Assembly: GCA_025642065.1 (NCBI GenBank)
Contig: JAODUP010000310.1
Span: 254,501-318,500, forward strand
Direction: 5' to 3'
Source: Paralvinella palmiformis
Taxonomy: Eukaryota; Annelida; Polychaeta; Terebellida; Alvinellidae
DNA: 64,000 bases
The position numbers and the translations under genes are program-made. The first letter of the stretch is position 1; the number at the start of each line of letters is the position of its first letter. Below the pieces are notes generated by a model. The model worked only from the letters and a program-made list of their open reading frames with translations, was not told where the DNA came from and did not search any database. Below are positions 13,801 through 25,468 of this stretch, in pieces.

Positions 13801-14837
13801 ATGAATATTTCGGACCGGTTGCGAAACGAACCGAGCTTGGATGTCAAACTTCCCGTTTAAGTTAAACGGAATTAATGGCTTCCAGCCCACACTATAAGAG
13901 TACTGGGGATGTAAATTACTCGTCCGCTTTTAGAAATCCGACCGTAGCCCGTACGAAATGGTAACAGACATTTCTATGACACCGACAGTAGGCACGGCAA
14001 CAACGTCCGGTGTATCGCTAGTTATCGAGGAAAAGGCTAACTTTACTATAAACGGTGACATCACATCACATGCCAACATTGCACCGTTGTTCTGGCGTAT
14101 TGTTCGGGCAGCAAGACGTCGGCAAATGGCGTTTGCATAACAAAGGCTGAACATATCTCGGAAGCACTCTAATGGAACAGGTATGCCATCCGAACGTGCC
14201 TGGCCCAGGTAACATCAACCGCGCACGGCTTCGTCACCAAGCCAGCAGCTGATTACGTGTATAAAGGTGATGGCCGAATGATTATTATCACTGACTCACA
14301 CCGGTAGAGAAAAATCGCATGGAATTCTGCTAGCGATGAATTCATGAGTCGGTATTATTATCTGGCCCATATATTTATCATCAGTTACATTGATGGTAGC
14401 GAGTGTGTCTATTTTCGTACATTCTATTTAAGGCACAACCTCTTTGATCGTTCAAGTACCTGGTGACACATTGGTAATATTGTTTTCAGATAATCATATT
14501 TTCCGTATTACGAGTCCGTTGTTAAACAACAACAGGGAGACAAGCTTATAAACATGTCTATCTATCATTCAAAGGCTTTACCGAGGTTGATTTAAGTTTA
14601 AAAAGATCTGTTCATATCAATATCTAATCAAGTGTTTTGTACCTATTGCTCTGTACCTATTACTCCTGTATGAATAATATTGATCTATAGCAACTTACTT
14701 TTCTATCAACAGAAAACACGCTCGTATGACGAGTGACAAAATTGAAAACACAGATTTTATATCAAAAGAGAAATAATTACTATCAGCTGGGGTTTCACAG
14801 TCTACTCACCAGTAGTTCCAAAACTGAGTTTTCCCAT
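8013..14837 (-). CDS. Muscle LIM protein / cysteine-rich protein (CRP/MLP family), two LIM domains
   Basis: Coding exons in transcription order: 14837-14810, 11615-11478, 9395-9075, 8661-8481, 8310-8236, 8091-8013. Phases close exactly to 273 aa. LIM1 zinc ligands are C28, C31, H49, C52, C55, C58, C76, C79. LIM2 ligands are C135, C138, H156, C159, C162, C165, C183, C186. Each LIM domain is followed by the Gly-rich [15 protein letters not shown] stretch that defines CRP/MLP proteins, which are known to bind alpha-actinin and actin structures and to shuttle to the nucleus in muscle. Both LIM domains are interrupted by an intron after the CFxC motif, at the same codon phase. The start [10 protein letters not shown] is chosen because its exon ends in the required phase with a GTGAGT donor and sits below a TATA box. 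The last two exons encode near-identical [10 protein letters not shown] segments. The first coding exon is the least certain part. Confidence 0.9.
8825..8995 (-). mobile_element. tRNA-derived SINE, family 1, copy 2, with target-site duplication
   Basis: On the - strand it has A-box-like TGGTCTAACTGGTAGTG and B-box GGTTCAAACCC, then the family body. It is flanked by TCATTACAATG (8817-8827) and TCATTACAGTG (8996-9006), an 11-bp target-site duplication with one mismatch. It sits in a LIM-gene intron in the same orientation as the gene. Confidence 0.85.
10782..10884. repeat. Near-perfect palindrome built around a CA/TA/TG microsatellite
   Basis: Unique flanks (ATTAAATCCATACCATATTA on the left and its complement with one mismatch on the right) continue into (AC)n, a central (TA)n and (TG)n. 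The whole 103 bp can fold as one hairpin. It lies in the LIM-gene intron between exons 2 and 3. Confidence 0.9.
13227..13252. repeat. (AT)n microsatellite
   Basis: A dinucleotide tract inside the 3.2-kb first intron of the LIM gene. I found no further exon or conserved block in that intron. Confidence 0.9.
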
Positions 14838-14954
14838 CCTAATGGCTGTTTTCGTTTCTCCGCTAATCACTATAGTACCTATCGTTTGTACCTGTTCTCG
14901 CCTCTGTCACGAAGTCAGCTGTTTCTCTCTAATGATGTCATCGCGTTAAATGTA

Positions 14955-14962
14955 CTTTTATA
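14955..14962 (-). promoter_or_regulatory. TATA box of the LIM gene
   Basis: TATAAAAG on the - strand, 118 bp upstream of the proposed start codon. This puts transcription start near 14925-14930 and gives a 5' UTR of about 90 nt. A CAGCTG E-box lies at 14916-14921, close to the expected start site, as is common in muscle genes. Confidence 0.6.
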
Positions 14963-14992
14963 GCAGCCGCTGATCGGGATAGCCCCTCTCTG

Positions 14993-14997
14993 ATTGG
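14993..14997 (-). promoter_or_regulatory. CCAAT box of the LIM gene
   Basis: CCAAT on the - strand about 35 bp upstream of the TATA box, a usual spacing. The surrounding 15000-15180 is richer in GC and CpG than its neighbourhood, as expected near a promoter. Confidence 0.5.
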
Positions 14998-16604
14998 ACA
15001 ACTCTCTCGATGATGTCACGAGCAATTCTCTTTTCGCCATATATGGAAGTTACTTCCTTTTCACCGCCCCACGGGGGCGGAGCTTCAACGGAAATCCATT
15101 CAAACGCCGCATGGGCGAATGGGTGTTTGGCTCGTTGCCAAAGAGGGGATCGGCTCGCGAACAATAAAACACATGCCGCGACAGAGAAATGCTTGACATA
15201 GTTTAAATAATTCGTGTGATCTTCTTCTAACGGTCACGATCGGATAGTAAAATAGTGTGCGATTTACAGAATGGCCAACAATAGAACATCATATTCTAAT
15301 TGTTGCCAATGATGACAGTAATTAGCCGGTACAGTGAACGCGATACACATATCGGCCTTCCAACTCCACCCCCCTCCATTCAAAACGATACCGTAGTGGC
15401 ATGTGTTTTATAATACTATATAGTTGTATCACAGATAATTGTCAGTACAATTTATATAGCGGGGATTTTAATCGAGCTAATTGTGGTTAGATGAACTGTT
15501 CTCAAAATAGGGCAATTATATTTGTGTGGTTTTAGTATTGCGTAATTTGAGTCTTTATTTATTAAGCGAAACAGAAAGCGCGGTCACTATTGGTTAATTT
15601 TGTTGTTCTGTTTTCTCCGTGGTCCTAACCATACTATAGACTTCTACTACAACAACGTTTACCTGTGTTGGTGTTTACGACAAAATAACTGGACTAATTA
15701 AGTGGCTTACGCTGCCTGTTAAAACTGGTCTGATTTCTCCGAGCTGTTGTTAATCTTTTCGTTTCTTACGATTTTGTAATACCGACCGGGAGTATCTTAT
15801 TAAAATTGCGTATAATCAATTCAGTCAGTCGCTTAAATGATACAAGGCTTCTTATTCACACACACACACACGCCACTGTGGATTCAGTCCCTGAAGAAAC
15901 GTCCAGAGTTTGAATTCAAAATGGTTCGAGATTCTCTGTGCCTTTGCTTTTTGTACACAGCTAAAACACACGCACACACACACACACACACACATATCCT
16001 ATATTTATGGCTCGCATTCAAATCGCAGTAAATAATGAACGATGTCACGTGAAACATTATTATTACACTGATTAGAAAACTATCATTCTCGCGGAAAATG
16101 GTGATTTTATTTTCAGTTTTAAAAATCGAAAAAATAACCCGACATGGCACCTCGGATGATTGGTTGCCACTTCCAAAAACACCACTTTTTGTTGGAAGTG
16201 CGGTGGTGTACGAGACCGCCTCTGGATAACATATCTGTGGTTTCGGTGGTCAATATGTGTTGTATGTAAGTAAGCGCGGAGTACACGCATTCGCACCTAA
16301 TGACCTCTAGATAGTCGTGCCCCGTAATAACCGGAGGCAACCAAAATAGAAGCGGCCAATTTGAGAAAATGATGAATAAGCGCTATTTAGAGCTTTTCTA
16401 CAAAGATCGGATTAGATGTGGAAGCGTCGTCAGTTAGGTTCAATCAGTTAATTGTCGGTCACTTTTAAACATTTCCAATCCTTGTTCCGGAAATTCGGAG
16501 ATAATTTGCACGAGTCGTGTTGTTTGTTGTTAACTGAGAACATGGGAGCGTTTAGTATATCGCTTGTGACGCTCTTGTACTGCGATTATTATTATTATAA
16601 CATC

Positions 16605-16606
<2 letters not shown>

Positions 16607-16635
<29 letters not shown>
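16607..16635. repeat. (GT)n microsatellite
   Basis: A pure GT tract just upstream of the SINE-like sequence. Confidence 0.9.
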
Positions 16636-16674
16636 ATTTCTCCGACTTACTGTGGATGGAATACGTTTGCTCAT

Positions 16675-16800
16675 ACCGCCTGTTTGGCCTCATGAGTAGA
16701 GTGTGGGACTATCTATTTACACATGATCACAGTCATGCTGTGCGGGAGTTCGAATCCAGGCCGTGCCACTATAGTACTTAATAGTAGGATGAGTGTTTCA
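16675..16800 (+). mobile_element. tRNA-derived SINE-like sequence, a different family
   Basis: The + strand shows an A-box-like TGGCCTCATGAGTAGAG followed about 60 bp later by a clear B-box GAGTTCGAATCC. The spacing is longer than in a normal tRNA and no cloverleaf closes, so it reads as a SINE head rather than a tRNA gene. Confidence 0.55.
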
Positions 16801-17219
16801 TCCAACCAGGCAACTGTCAAGGCTATACCATATATTGTAAATTCTAAATTTATTTAGAATTAGTTCCCGTGGTGAAGCTGTAAATTACAGACCAAATGCG
16901 TCTTCCTCAGTTGAAGTTGCCAGCCACGTAAAATAGCTGCCCTTTTCGGACATTATTATTATTTTAACGATCGAACACTGCCGTCCTGAACTCAAACATA
17001 ACAATGTTCTGTGGACAATTCGATTTGTTTCAGACTAATGTAGGTCATCGCCGTTCGATTGACCGTGTTGGAGTCTCACAAACGTCCCCCACGAACTGAA
17101 ATATGACGCTATACGACAATGGCCCTGGCTTACACCGTTCGATTGCAGATCAATCGAATGGAGGCCAATTGATAATAAATAATATAACTTGGACATCTGC
17201 ATTAAATAGGTCATTCGTG

Positions 17220-17397
17220 AATCTAAAACACTGAACATTTTTAAGAAGTTGCTGAAAACGCATATGTTCTCGAGCCACTTTGGTGTTTAATTTTTTTTTT
17301 CTTAGTCAGTTTTATATATCCCAATTTAGCTTATGTAGAGCGCTATTGAAAAGAGCGCTTTATAAGTTTGGTAAAATAATAATAATAATAATAATAA
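17220..17397 (+). mobile_element. LINE 3' end remnant (CR1/L2-like)
   Basis: A short frame reads FKKLLKTHMF, the typical C-terminal end of CR1/L2-type reverse transcriptase ORFs. A tail follows with GAGCGCTTTATAAGTTTGG and then (AAT)n, as is usual at L2-like 3' ends. The rest of the element upstream is not recognisable. Confidence 0.55.
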
Positions 17398-17667
17398 CTA
17401 TATACATTCCTTCAATTAAGATGCTATATAATCGTTAGTCCCTATCGCCGTTAAAGCAGTAAAACATTTCATAGAAGAAGAAAAAGATAAATTAAAGCAA
17501 CTTAATTATGATCTAACGGTTAAATATATTAGCTACATTAATGTTAAGAACGGATAATTGTCTGTCGTGCACAGATCATAAACGGGCTACTAACTTACTA
17601 ACTAGCTGTGAGACAATTGGAAAAGAATATTGGATAAATGTAATATATTTGCTTAACTTGATTGAAA

Positions 17668-17835
17668 ACATCCCAAAAAGACGAACCCAACAAGACGAGT
17701 TCTCATAGGTTTAGGACAAGGGTTATTATGATAGGATATGACTATGTAATTTTAAAAATAAATTCGTCCAGATGAGTTTCGTCTTTCCCTAAAATTCTAC
17801 TCGTCCATTTGGCATTCGTCTTGTTCCAACTTAAC
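17668..17835. repeat. Foldback sequence with GACGA/TCGTC motifs
   Basis: The left side carries AGACGAACCCAACAAGACGAG. The right side carries several inverted TTCGTC or CTCGTC motifs, including ATTCGTCTTGTTCC. This suggests a small palindromic element with repeated subterminal motifs. Confidence 0.45.
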
Positions 17836-18544
17836 TGTGAGGACGAGTCCCTTGGGAGAGGCAAATTATCATAACGTTTCCAGGAAGCTGATTAATTTTT
17901 CGGACCAAAGTTCGAAAAGTGTGATCCTCTTCGCTGATCCGGAGTAAAAGTTATGTCATCGTCTGAAATGAGTCTACAATATGAAAATCTTGTAAACTTG
18001 TTTAGAATTGTAGTCCCTGTATACGTGCAGCGAATAAGATATAAGAACAGAGAATAAGCGACAGCCTCGGGATTCTCCCCGAAAAACCAAGCACAACAGA
18101 GAAGATTTGTATACTTTCAGATTTAATGGGGCTCCTCTGAACAGTTTAAAGTATTTCGGGTACCTCTATCTAGTTGGAGTGGGTTTCCGGAGGATGTAAA
18201 CTGCGGATAAAAATATCATGAAGTTGCTAATGAAATAAATTGAAGGGGTCCAGAATCATTAAAAATTTAAGTTCAAGTGTTTCGTGTTTTACACACAAAT
18301 AAAGCATCATCTAAAAATGTATCCTTTTTTAGACAGGCGAGTGAACATACGTAATAAAAGGGCCCTCTTCGTAATGAAGTGGCCCCCTTCATTACATAAA
18401 TTCGCCCCCGTGTCTGGGATTTTGTTCGTTGGGGTTCTGTTCACTGGGATTTTGTCCTGTTTCCATACAAATCACATCATCGGACCAATAAATCTACTTC
18501 TAGAAATGTCCAGTGTTTTTATTTAGTACTTAGGCCTATATCGG

Positions 18545-18736
18545 TATTATACATGTAACTGAGTGAATATTGATGAAGAATCACATTCATGTTTGTATGA
18601 TATTGTAATCATGATTACTTTACAATGTAATCGCAATCGTAATCGATTACATTTAGAATGAATGTAATCATCATAATAGCATTCTCTCGTAATCGTTAAT
18701 GATTACTTTGGTCCTGTAATCGTCCCAACCCTTCAA
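18545..18736. repeat. Foldback repeat rich in GTAATC/GATTAC
   Basis: Multiple inverted occurrences of GTAATC and GATTAC, including the palindrome TAATCGATTA, end in GTAATCGTCCCAACCC. Similar termini occur in hAT-like MITEs, but assignment to that group is inference. Confidence 0.45.
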
Positions 18737-19053
18737 AGGCCTCCAAATTCTATCAGCCAGGAGCCCCTTAAGGACTAAATCCCGCCATTCCTGTGTATAA
18801 GTATTACATTTTAAATAATCTGTATTCTCCTCACTGAGATAGCCCCAGTCTAATATTATTAGTCAGCACTATTTTACTTGAATAAGGTACATAATGTTGT
18901 GAAGAACATTGATAGAGATTAAAAAAGGCAAATCAATTATGCGTTATATACAGCCCTTGTTTGTGATCTAATAGTTTGTCCCCTAAAGAATCATCCAGAG
19001 TTTGAATCCACGCTTCGAGATTAGCTATACCGTGCCTTATTTCACACGGTTAA

Positions 19054-19057
19054 AACA

Positions 19058-19099
<42 letters not shown>

Positions 19100-19116
19100 C
19101 GCACACACACACACAC
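19054..19116. repeat. Compound (AC)n(AG)n(AC)n microsatellite
   Basis: Three adjoining dinucleotide tracts in an intergenic stretch. Confidence 0.9.
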
Positions 19117-22100
19117 CTGTGGGCGTGACATATTTGTCGCGTACGAAAAGCGAATTAGCTGGTTCCCACAGGCTGATGAGTAGACCAGACACATGCTTAG
19201 GTATACGCACACATCTATTAATATGTGGAGGTATGGAACATTTTATTTTAGATTAATGTATGTATAGCTGTATTTGTATTTAGATTTATGGAGGTAGGTC
19301 TCGAAGGATGTTTAGATATGTTGATGTTCCGTGCCTGTTGCCTCTTTATATGTACCCTAAAACACACACAACTCACTGAGATTGCCACCGGATGTTGTTA
19401 TAAGGCCAGGACGTTAAATTTATTACCGGCTATAAACATCACCATCAAGTTAATGACAACGACCATCAGATTGGTTACGGGTTATAAACTGATCAACAAC
19501 CGGAACCTATCACTTAAATGAGACCTTCTCTCAAAACAAACAGAATGGAATAGATCACATAAATCACATAATACAATTATAATATAATGTGTAAATGGGC
19601 TAGAAATATATTGATTGTGTGAATCAGTCATTCTATTGAATCATAAAATACAGAAAAACAATATAAAATATACAGAACGACATACTAGAATGGGACGAAA
19701 TAGCATCAATAATATATATATATATATAATTTTAAAATATAACTAAGAAAGAAAGAACATAACTAAATAAACGAGTATTTGCGTCTTTTGACTAAAATAT
19801 GATCATCTAAAAAGTTACCTTTGATTCCATAAATAAAATTATTCAAAATTAATCATATCAATAAAAGGATTGTTAAAGAAATAGCAAATCCGTAACAGGA
19901 AAAATATCCATCTTTGTGTAAACACGTTAGTTACTTTTATTGTTTCGCTGGAATGTGTCACCTGAAACTCCAAATTTATCATCATCATCATCCAGTACGC
20001 CCAAAACGGAGTGAATAATTTATGTGTTTAACCTAGATTCTGGTCACACCGGAAACTTATGAAAAAGAGGCTATTCCCTGGTGGAATTTCACGATGAGAG
20101 GAAAACGATGCACTGACATAAACGATTGACAGGTTTTCAGTACATTGCGTTCCTGAGAGGCGGGAAGGGTTCTGATGCCGTGGTCAGGAATTATTCGTGT
20201 GTTGAGAACTTTTACTGACGTCATAGATATCGGGAGATTAATACGTAGTTTGTTTGGCCATGGCAATGGCTATAGCCGAGGAAGCAGTTTGAGGGCGAAC
20301 TTGATTCAACTCACTACAATTGCTTGTAGTTCGGGGAGTATCCCCAGGCTGTCGCTTGTTTGGCACAGCCTAACTCACTACAAAATGGACCTCAACCTTT
20401 TGTCTTTTGATCAATCATAAACATTATACTTTGATAAAGGCACCCAACGCGTAAACGCGTACAGTGTAGGCACTTGGACTGATAGTTTCTAAACATGATA
20501 CGATATTTATTGAAATAAATAACATAAATCCTGTGGTCAAATAACAACACAAAGTAATGAAATGAAAGTAATAGATTTAGCTGGGGAAAATTATTTATTT
20601 CCTACGTTTATATATAAAACAAGACAGTTATCAAGTATAGAGGGGGGAGGGGATATTATTTTCCAGCACATATTTGTATAAAATGTATAAAACACATGTA
20701 TAAAAACGTGATTAAATATATTTATTAATTAACGCATTTGTCATTCCCTGCAGGAACTGTGAGATAACTTTGTCTTCATAAACACCATCCTAACATAGGA
20801 TTTCTAATTCTAAGTTAATTTTGGAATGAACTTGTGAATTCTTTTGATTTTGATAACTCAATCTAATCTCACTGTTGTTAATTTTATGATTTATAGGTCA
20901 GTGAAACTTGTTTGTGGAATTTCATGCCGACCTTTATATAATTGAAAATATAATTGATCCGAAGCCACATCATTCTCATGAAAGCGATTTTTTATTGCAG
21001 GAATTAGTCACAAATGTGTCAAATGAATTAAACAGATAATTTAGTTTGTAGTGATCATTCCAAATATATGAAAACACAAAATCAGGTTTTCGTGTTTTGT
21101 ATAAATAAACAGCTTACTTTATACTTCACCCAAAGCTTGAAGACACGTTCTCCCGCACGCATGCGCGCGAGCGAGCACAATGACCGGCTCAGCTTCTCAA
21201 TCATAACGTTCCATATACCACTTTCACATTTGTACCTAAAAATTATTAATGCTGATTTTAAACGATATTTTATATGATAATAGCCGTGGAGATATTTTTA
21301 AAGGGAAAACATAAACCCTATCTGGTAGTCTGAAGTGAGGTGCCAACAATGATTTTTTTTGGCTGCACATATAAATTCTGATGTATTTCTTTATCTGAAC
21401 TATTATGGTTCCTCTACATTGTTTTAATTACCATTTACAACACTCAAAAATCTATAGCAGACAAATTTTAAACTCGTGGAGAACAATAGAGAAAAGTGAA
21501 AGAAAACAATTGAATTACAAGGAATAGAAATACTTTCAGTAATCTTTGATATATTGTTGAAATACTACACAATTAAACTTGATCAAAGTAATTGTTTAAC
21601 ACAAAATATTCCATCACTTTATTATAGGTTTGGTCTAACCCCACAATATGGTATAATGTCAAATCTACCAATATCTCATTTTTGGTAGTACATATATTAT
21701 CACTATCACCAATGGAACAGAAGACAGGGCAACAATTTATGTAGACTTGTGGAAAAATAAGACAGAGATATACATTAAAGGATGTTTTTGTTTTAAATAT
21801 GGCAAGTTTCAATAACACATAATAGCCATTACATTCTGAAAGTCAAATGGAAAATGTGTACCAGTGACTAATAAGTAATATCCTAGTAGAAGAATTGTTG
21901 AACTGGCTACTACCTCAATGAGGACTGCAGTTACTACTGTTGCATTATGTAAATATTATAATTCAACAAGTAAACATACAAAATACAGTTGGTTTATTAC
22001 AAATTGTGCAAGAAAAATTGACATATCACAGCAAAGGTTGTAAAATCATTTATACACATTTTAAATTTATAGAGTATGTATCACAGTCAATTCTTAAAAA

Positions 22101-22212
22101 ACAGAATGCAGAAGCCATTAAGAATGAACAGGACCAAAATGGGTTTTATCAACTAACTATTAATACATTTTTTAAATTAATATACTTATCACAATACTAA
22201 GGTATTTAGGAA

Positions 22213-22218
22213 TTTATT
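22213..22218 (-). terminator. Candidate polyadenylation signal of Fbxl12
   Basis: AATAAA on the - strand about 390 bp after the stop codon. A (CA)n tract at 22283-22304 would then lie in the 3' UTR. Confidence 0.35.
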
Positions 22219-22607
22219 ATTATCATATTAGTGTGTTATTATACATTCCTATCATTTAGAGCTTTTTCTCATTATTTTCATTCACACACACACACACACA
22301 CACAGTGTCCATCTGTAAGTACACATACGTTGAAGGTATTTCTGAAATTAATGCCAGCCATCTTACAATTGCCAGATTCCTAGTGGAGCAGTTAGCATTA
22401 AGCCTTTTTAGTTTCACATATCTTCTTTGCATGATATCTTTCACCAATCACTCATGTATAGCTAATTCGGGTTATGAAACTTACCGAACTTCTGATAACA
22501 GAAGTGAAATTCAAACCCTACTATTGGACTTGATGCCAAATCGTTAGCAGTACACAAACACAGCCTTTCACAGAGCACTAAACTTTACCATCATTAATCA
22601 GACAGCA

Positions 22608-25285
22608 TTAAGTAGTCTGTGATTTCCTGTATATAATATCACATTCCTTCAGCGATGTTTTTAGCTTCTCTAAGGTCATTTCAGTAACATTTATATCAGT
22701 CAAATAACAATATCGAAGATGTACTAGACCCAACAAATGTAACAGTCCCTGATCTGTGATCTTTCTACAGTCCTGCAGGTGGAGCCACTCTAGCTGCTTC
22801 AAGCAGGCACCAACATCACCTAAACCGGCATCAGTTAATGTGTGACAGTGTGACAAGTTCAGTCGTTTCAGGTTTGTGAGATGGATACTGATTTGATGCA
22901 GTGCCAGATCTGTACACTTTGTTGCTGACAATTCTAAGACAGTAAGTTGTGGAAATTTCTCCGCAATAATTCGAATGCCTCTTTCATTCACCCTGTAACA
23001 ACCATTGACCTTAAGCGAGGATAACGTGCTTAAGCAAGACAAGTGATTTATATCAATCACTGATGTCATTCTGCTGTGACTCAGATCCAGCTCTAGTAAT
23101 GTAGATTTACAAGGATTCTGTGACATCTGCTCAAACCAACCTGAATGAGATAAAAGAATAATACAATTTTTATGAAATATATAAGCCATTCTGCATACAC
23201 CCCTCATTAAAATAATCCACTTCTTACATAAATACATCTACCACCCACATTCATTCAGATTAATTTCCAGTCGCACTAAGGTAAATAATTCTATTCCCAA
23301 AATTGTGTGTAACTGGAAGACCATAGTAGCTGATTATTTAATTTAATTTATCTTCTCCAATTAATACAGCAACCATGATATGTCAATCAAAAATCACTAC
23401 CCTCACCAACACCTACAAACCCATAGTAGCACTAAAATGGCACATAGTTGCATATTAATAATATGTTTTACGAATGACAGTTTTTAGTTTGATATATTTT
23501 GAATGATGTGCCATTATATGAGCTATAATTCTAATCTATAAGTTGTTTAAATATCTAGATGTACACCATGTTATGTAATACCACAGTATAATGCCATTTG
23601 AATCATGGTTCCAATAGCCAACAAAATATTATTTTCCAGGTCAAAATTACCATTTCCAGGACAATGTGTACAAGATTTAAAAGTATTAAATCAAGATGTG
23701 TGAAAAAGCATGTCCTATTTATTCAATGTATGATTGATTATTGACATTTTTATGGCACAGCCTCCTCCTCACCCCTTCTAGCTGTCTGACCACCCACTTT
23801 TATTTAAATTTGAACTAACATGGGATATCAAGACTGTGCACCAAAGTTTTCTTCTACAATCGATATTTACTTCTACAGGCATAACATTATTTTGTTCTAA
23901 AGTGGATTTTTTTCAGAGGCAATATTGTTTCCAGAACATTTCCAGATTTGGTAAAATTTAAGGACATTTTCAGGACCTGGAAAGTGAATTTGTTATTTTC
24001 CAGGACATATGGGAACATGGTGAATGTTTTCTGTTTAAAACTAAGTTTTATCATACATTAATTACTATTATTATTATCATCCTATAATCATAATGTATCA
24101 CTGAACCTTGTGGTATATAAGAATGTGTTATCTTAAGTATCCGTAGCTTATGAGGTAATCCTTGACAGGAGATATTAGTGACATTAGTCTGAATCAGTTC
24201 GAGCTGTTTTATGTTCGGACATCGGGTCTGAAGTTCTTTTAACATGGCATCAGACAAACTTTGCTTCTTCCAGTTGATGATGGCTGAAGGATACAAACAT
24301 TAAAATAAATATACTTTATAATACAGCAATGATAAAGTGGTTAATCCAAAATGGAAATATTTTATCAACAGACTGGTTTGAGCATATTAAAAAGATTATA
24401 CATAGTTAAAATATTAAATAAATTATTACTTTTTATCATCAGCCATGGTTTTAAACAATTCTGTTATAGTTTAAGAATAGCATAAACCATATTGTTTATA
24501 ATATAAATTGTAAGAAAACATACTTGGATCCATGTAACCCCGGAGACACAGGGAAATAAGAACATTGGAGAAATGACAGCGTATTACTTTCCACATCTTG
24601 TGTAGATTCAACTTGTACTGATGTAAATCTACATGTCTCCATAAGGTATTGTCTGAAACCACTCTGTGCCATTTTCTGGAAACTCTACAGGATTGTCAAC
24701 ACGAAAATAACATGTTAAATGATGAATGTGTGTATGTATTTTTGAATGTGTATGTATTTGCATGAATTGCACAACATCTCCACAATTCAACTGATTACTG
24801 AATCCAGAGAAATGACTTTCCACCGTGATATACATATGTAACGTCTGTGTAAGTCTAAGTTTTGTGTCTGGGCGTGAAACTGATGACAAATTAAACATTT
24901 TTATTAAAATCGGGTCAGAATATGGTGTTTCTTGTGCAATCCTAACACTTTAATTTATTGTGTTTGCATATCGAGTGTTGACAAACATACTGTTAACATA
25001 TGACCATATAGTTTTATTAAAATTATAGACATATACTACAATATGGAATGTAGAACTAGATAGATTAAGACTTTAAGTGTATTCTAGTCTAAATCTAAAA
25101 TAAAACAGATTATATTACTATTATTAGCCATATTAGGCATGCTTAGTTTATATGACACAAGTCACTGATTGATCATACCTCCCTGCTGTGCACAAGTCCT
25201 TAACTGGTAGATATTTGAATATTTCTAGCAATACGTTTTCAGGTAAATGTTCAATGTCTTTTGATAAGCCGAATTCACCTGCCAT
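22608..25285 (-). CDS. FBXL12: F-box/LRR-repeat protein 12 (Fbxl12-like), SCF substrate receptor
   Basis: Coding exons in transcription order: 25285-25179, 24684-24524, 24283-24107, 23140-22608. All phases agree and give 325 aa, close to the vertebrate Fbxl12 length of 326 (from memory). An N-terminal F-box (about residues 10-55) reads LPENVLLEIFKYLPVKDL and then VSRKWHRVVSDNTLWRHVDL. The middle has RCPNIKQLEL, IPQGWFEQM and a leucine-rich repeat series such as NLKRLNLSHCHTLTDAGL. As an F-box protein it should dock on Skp1/Cul1 and present substrates for ubiquitination; the substrate cannot be read from sequence. The order of segments, not just the fold, matches Fbxl12 rather than Amn1 or other Fbxl proteins as I recall them. 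The exon 3 donor G|GTTCAG is weak but required by phase. Confidence 0.87.
23604..24019 (-). mobile_element. Small TIR element (MITE-like), copy 2 of 4
   Basis: The same family as 2845-3242, here reversed, in Fbxl12 intron 3. The left end CATGGTTCCAA and right end GGGAACATG form imperfect inverted termini. Comparing copies gives a likely consensus terminus CATGGTTCCCACA. Confidence 0.7.
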
Positions 25286-25468
25286 AACAGTTTGTTTTAA
25301 AACCAGGCGAAAATGACAACATTAACAAAAATCCTCACTTGTCCACCTTGCGAATGTCTCGGTAACCACTAGCCGCACTAGCTGAGATAGTTCCCGCTAG
25401 ATCTACATTCAAGTGGATGTGCATTGCACTTTACTTCTTGCGAATGTTGTTTTACGATCCAAACAGAC
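25286..25468. promoter_or_regulatory. Compact divergent promoter of Fbxl12 and Ndc1
   Basis: Only 183 bp separate the two start codons, so both 5' UTRs and a shared or overlapping promoter must fit here unless non-coding exons exist elsewhere. I see no TATA box in a plausible position. An exact 11-bp direct repeat CTTGCGAATGT occurs at 25347-25357 and 25437-25447, 90 bp apart. It is a candidate regulatory motif, but the protein that would bind it is unknown to me. Confidence 0.7.

Larger units (their letters stand above)
15200..22200. other. Intergenic region between LIM promoter and Fbxl12 3' end
   Basis: I found no supported gene on either strand. It contains a tRNA-like SINE near 16675-16800, a LINE 3' tail near 17220-17397, foldback material at 17668-17835 and 18545-18736, a compound microsatellite at 19054-19116 and AT-rich DNA. 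A palindromic TGACGTCA-like site occurs near 20214 without a gene next to it. Confidence 0.6.

Noticed and set aside
13930..14154. Overlapping frames on both strands in the LIM first intron
   Set aside because: The DNA is GC-richer than its surroundings, but neither frame has splice sites in phase or a recognised domain.
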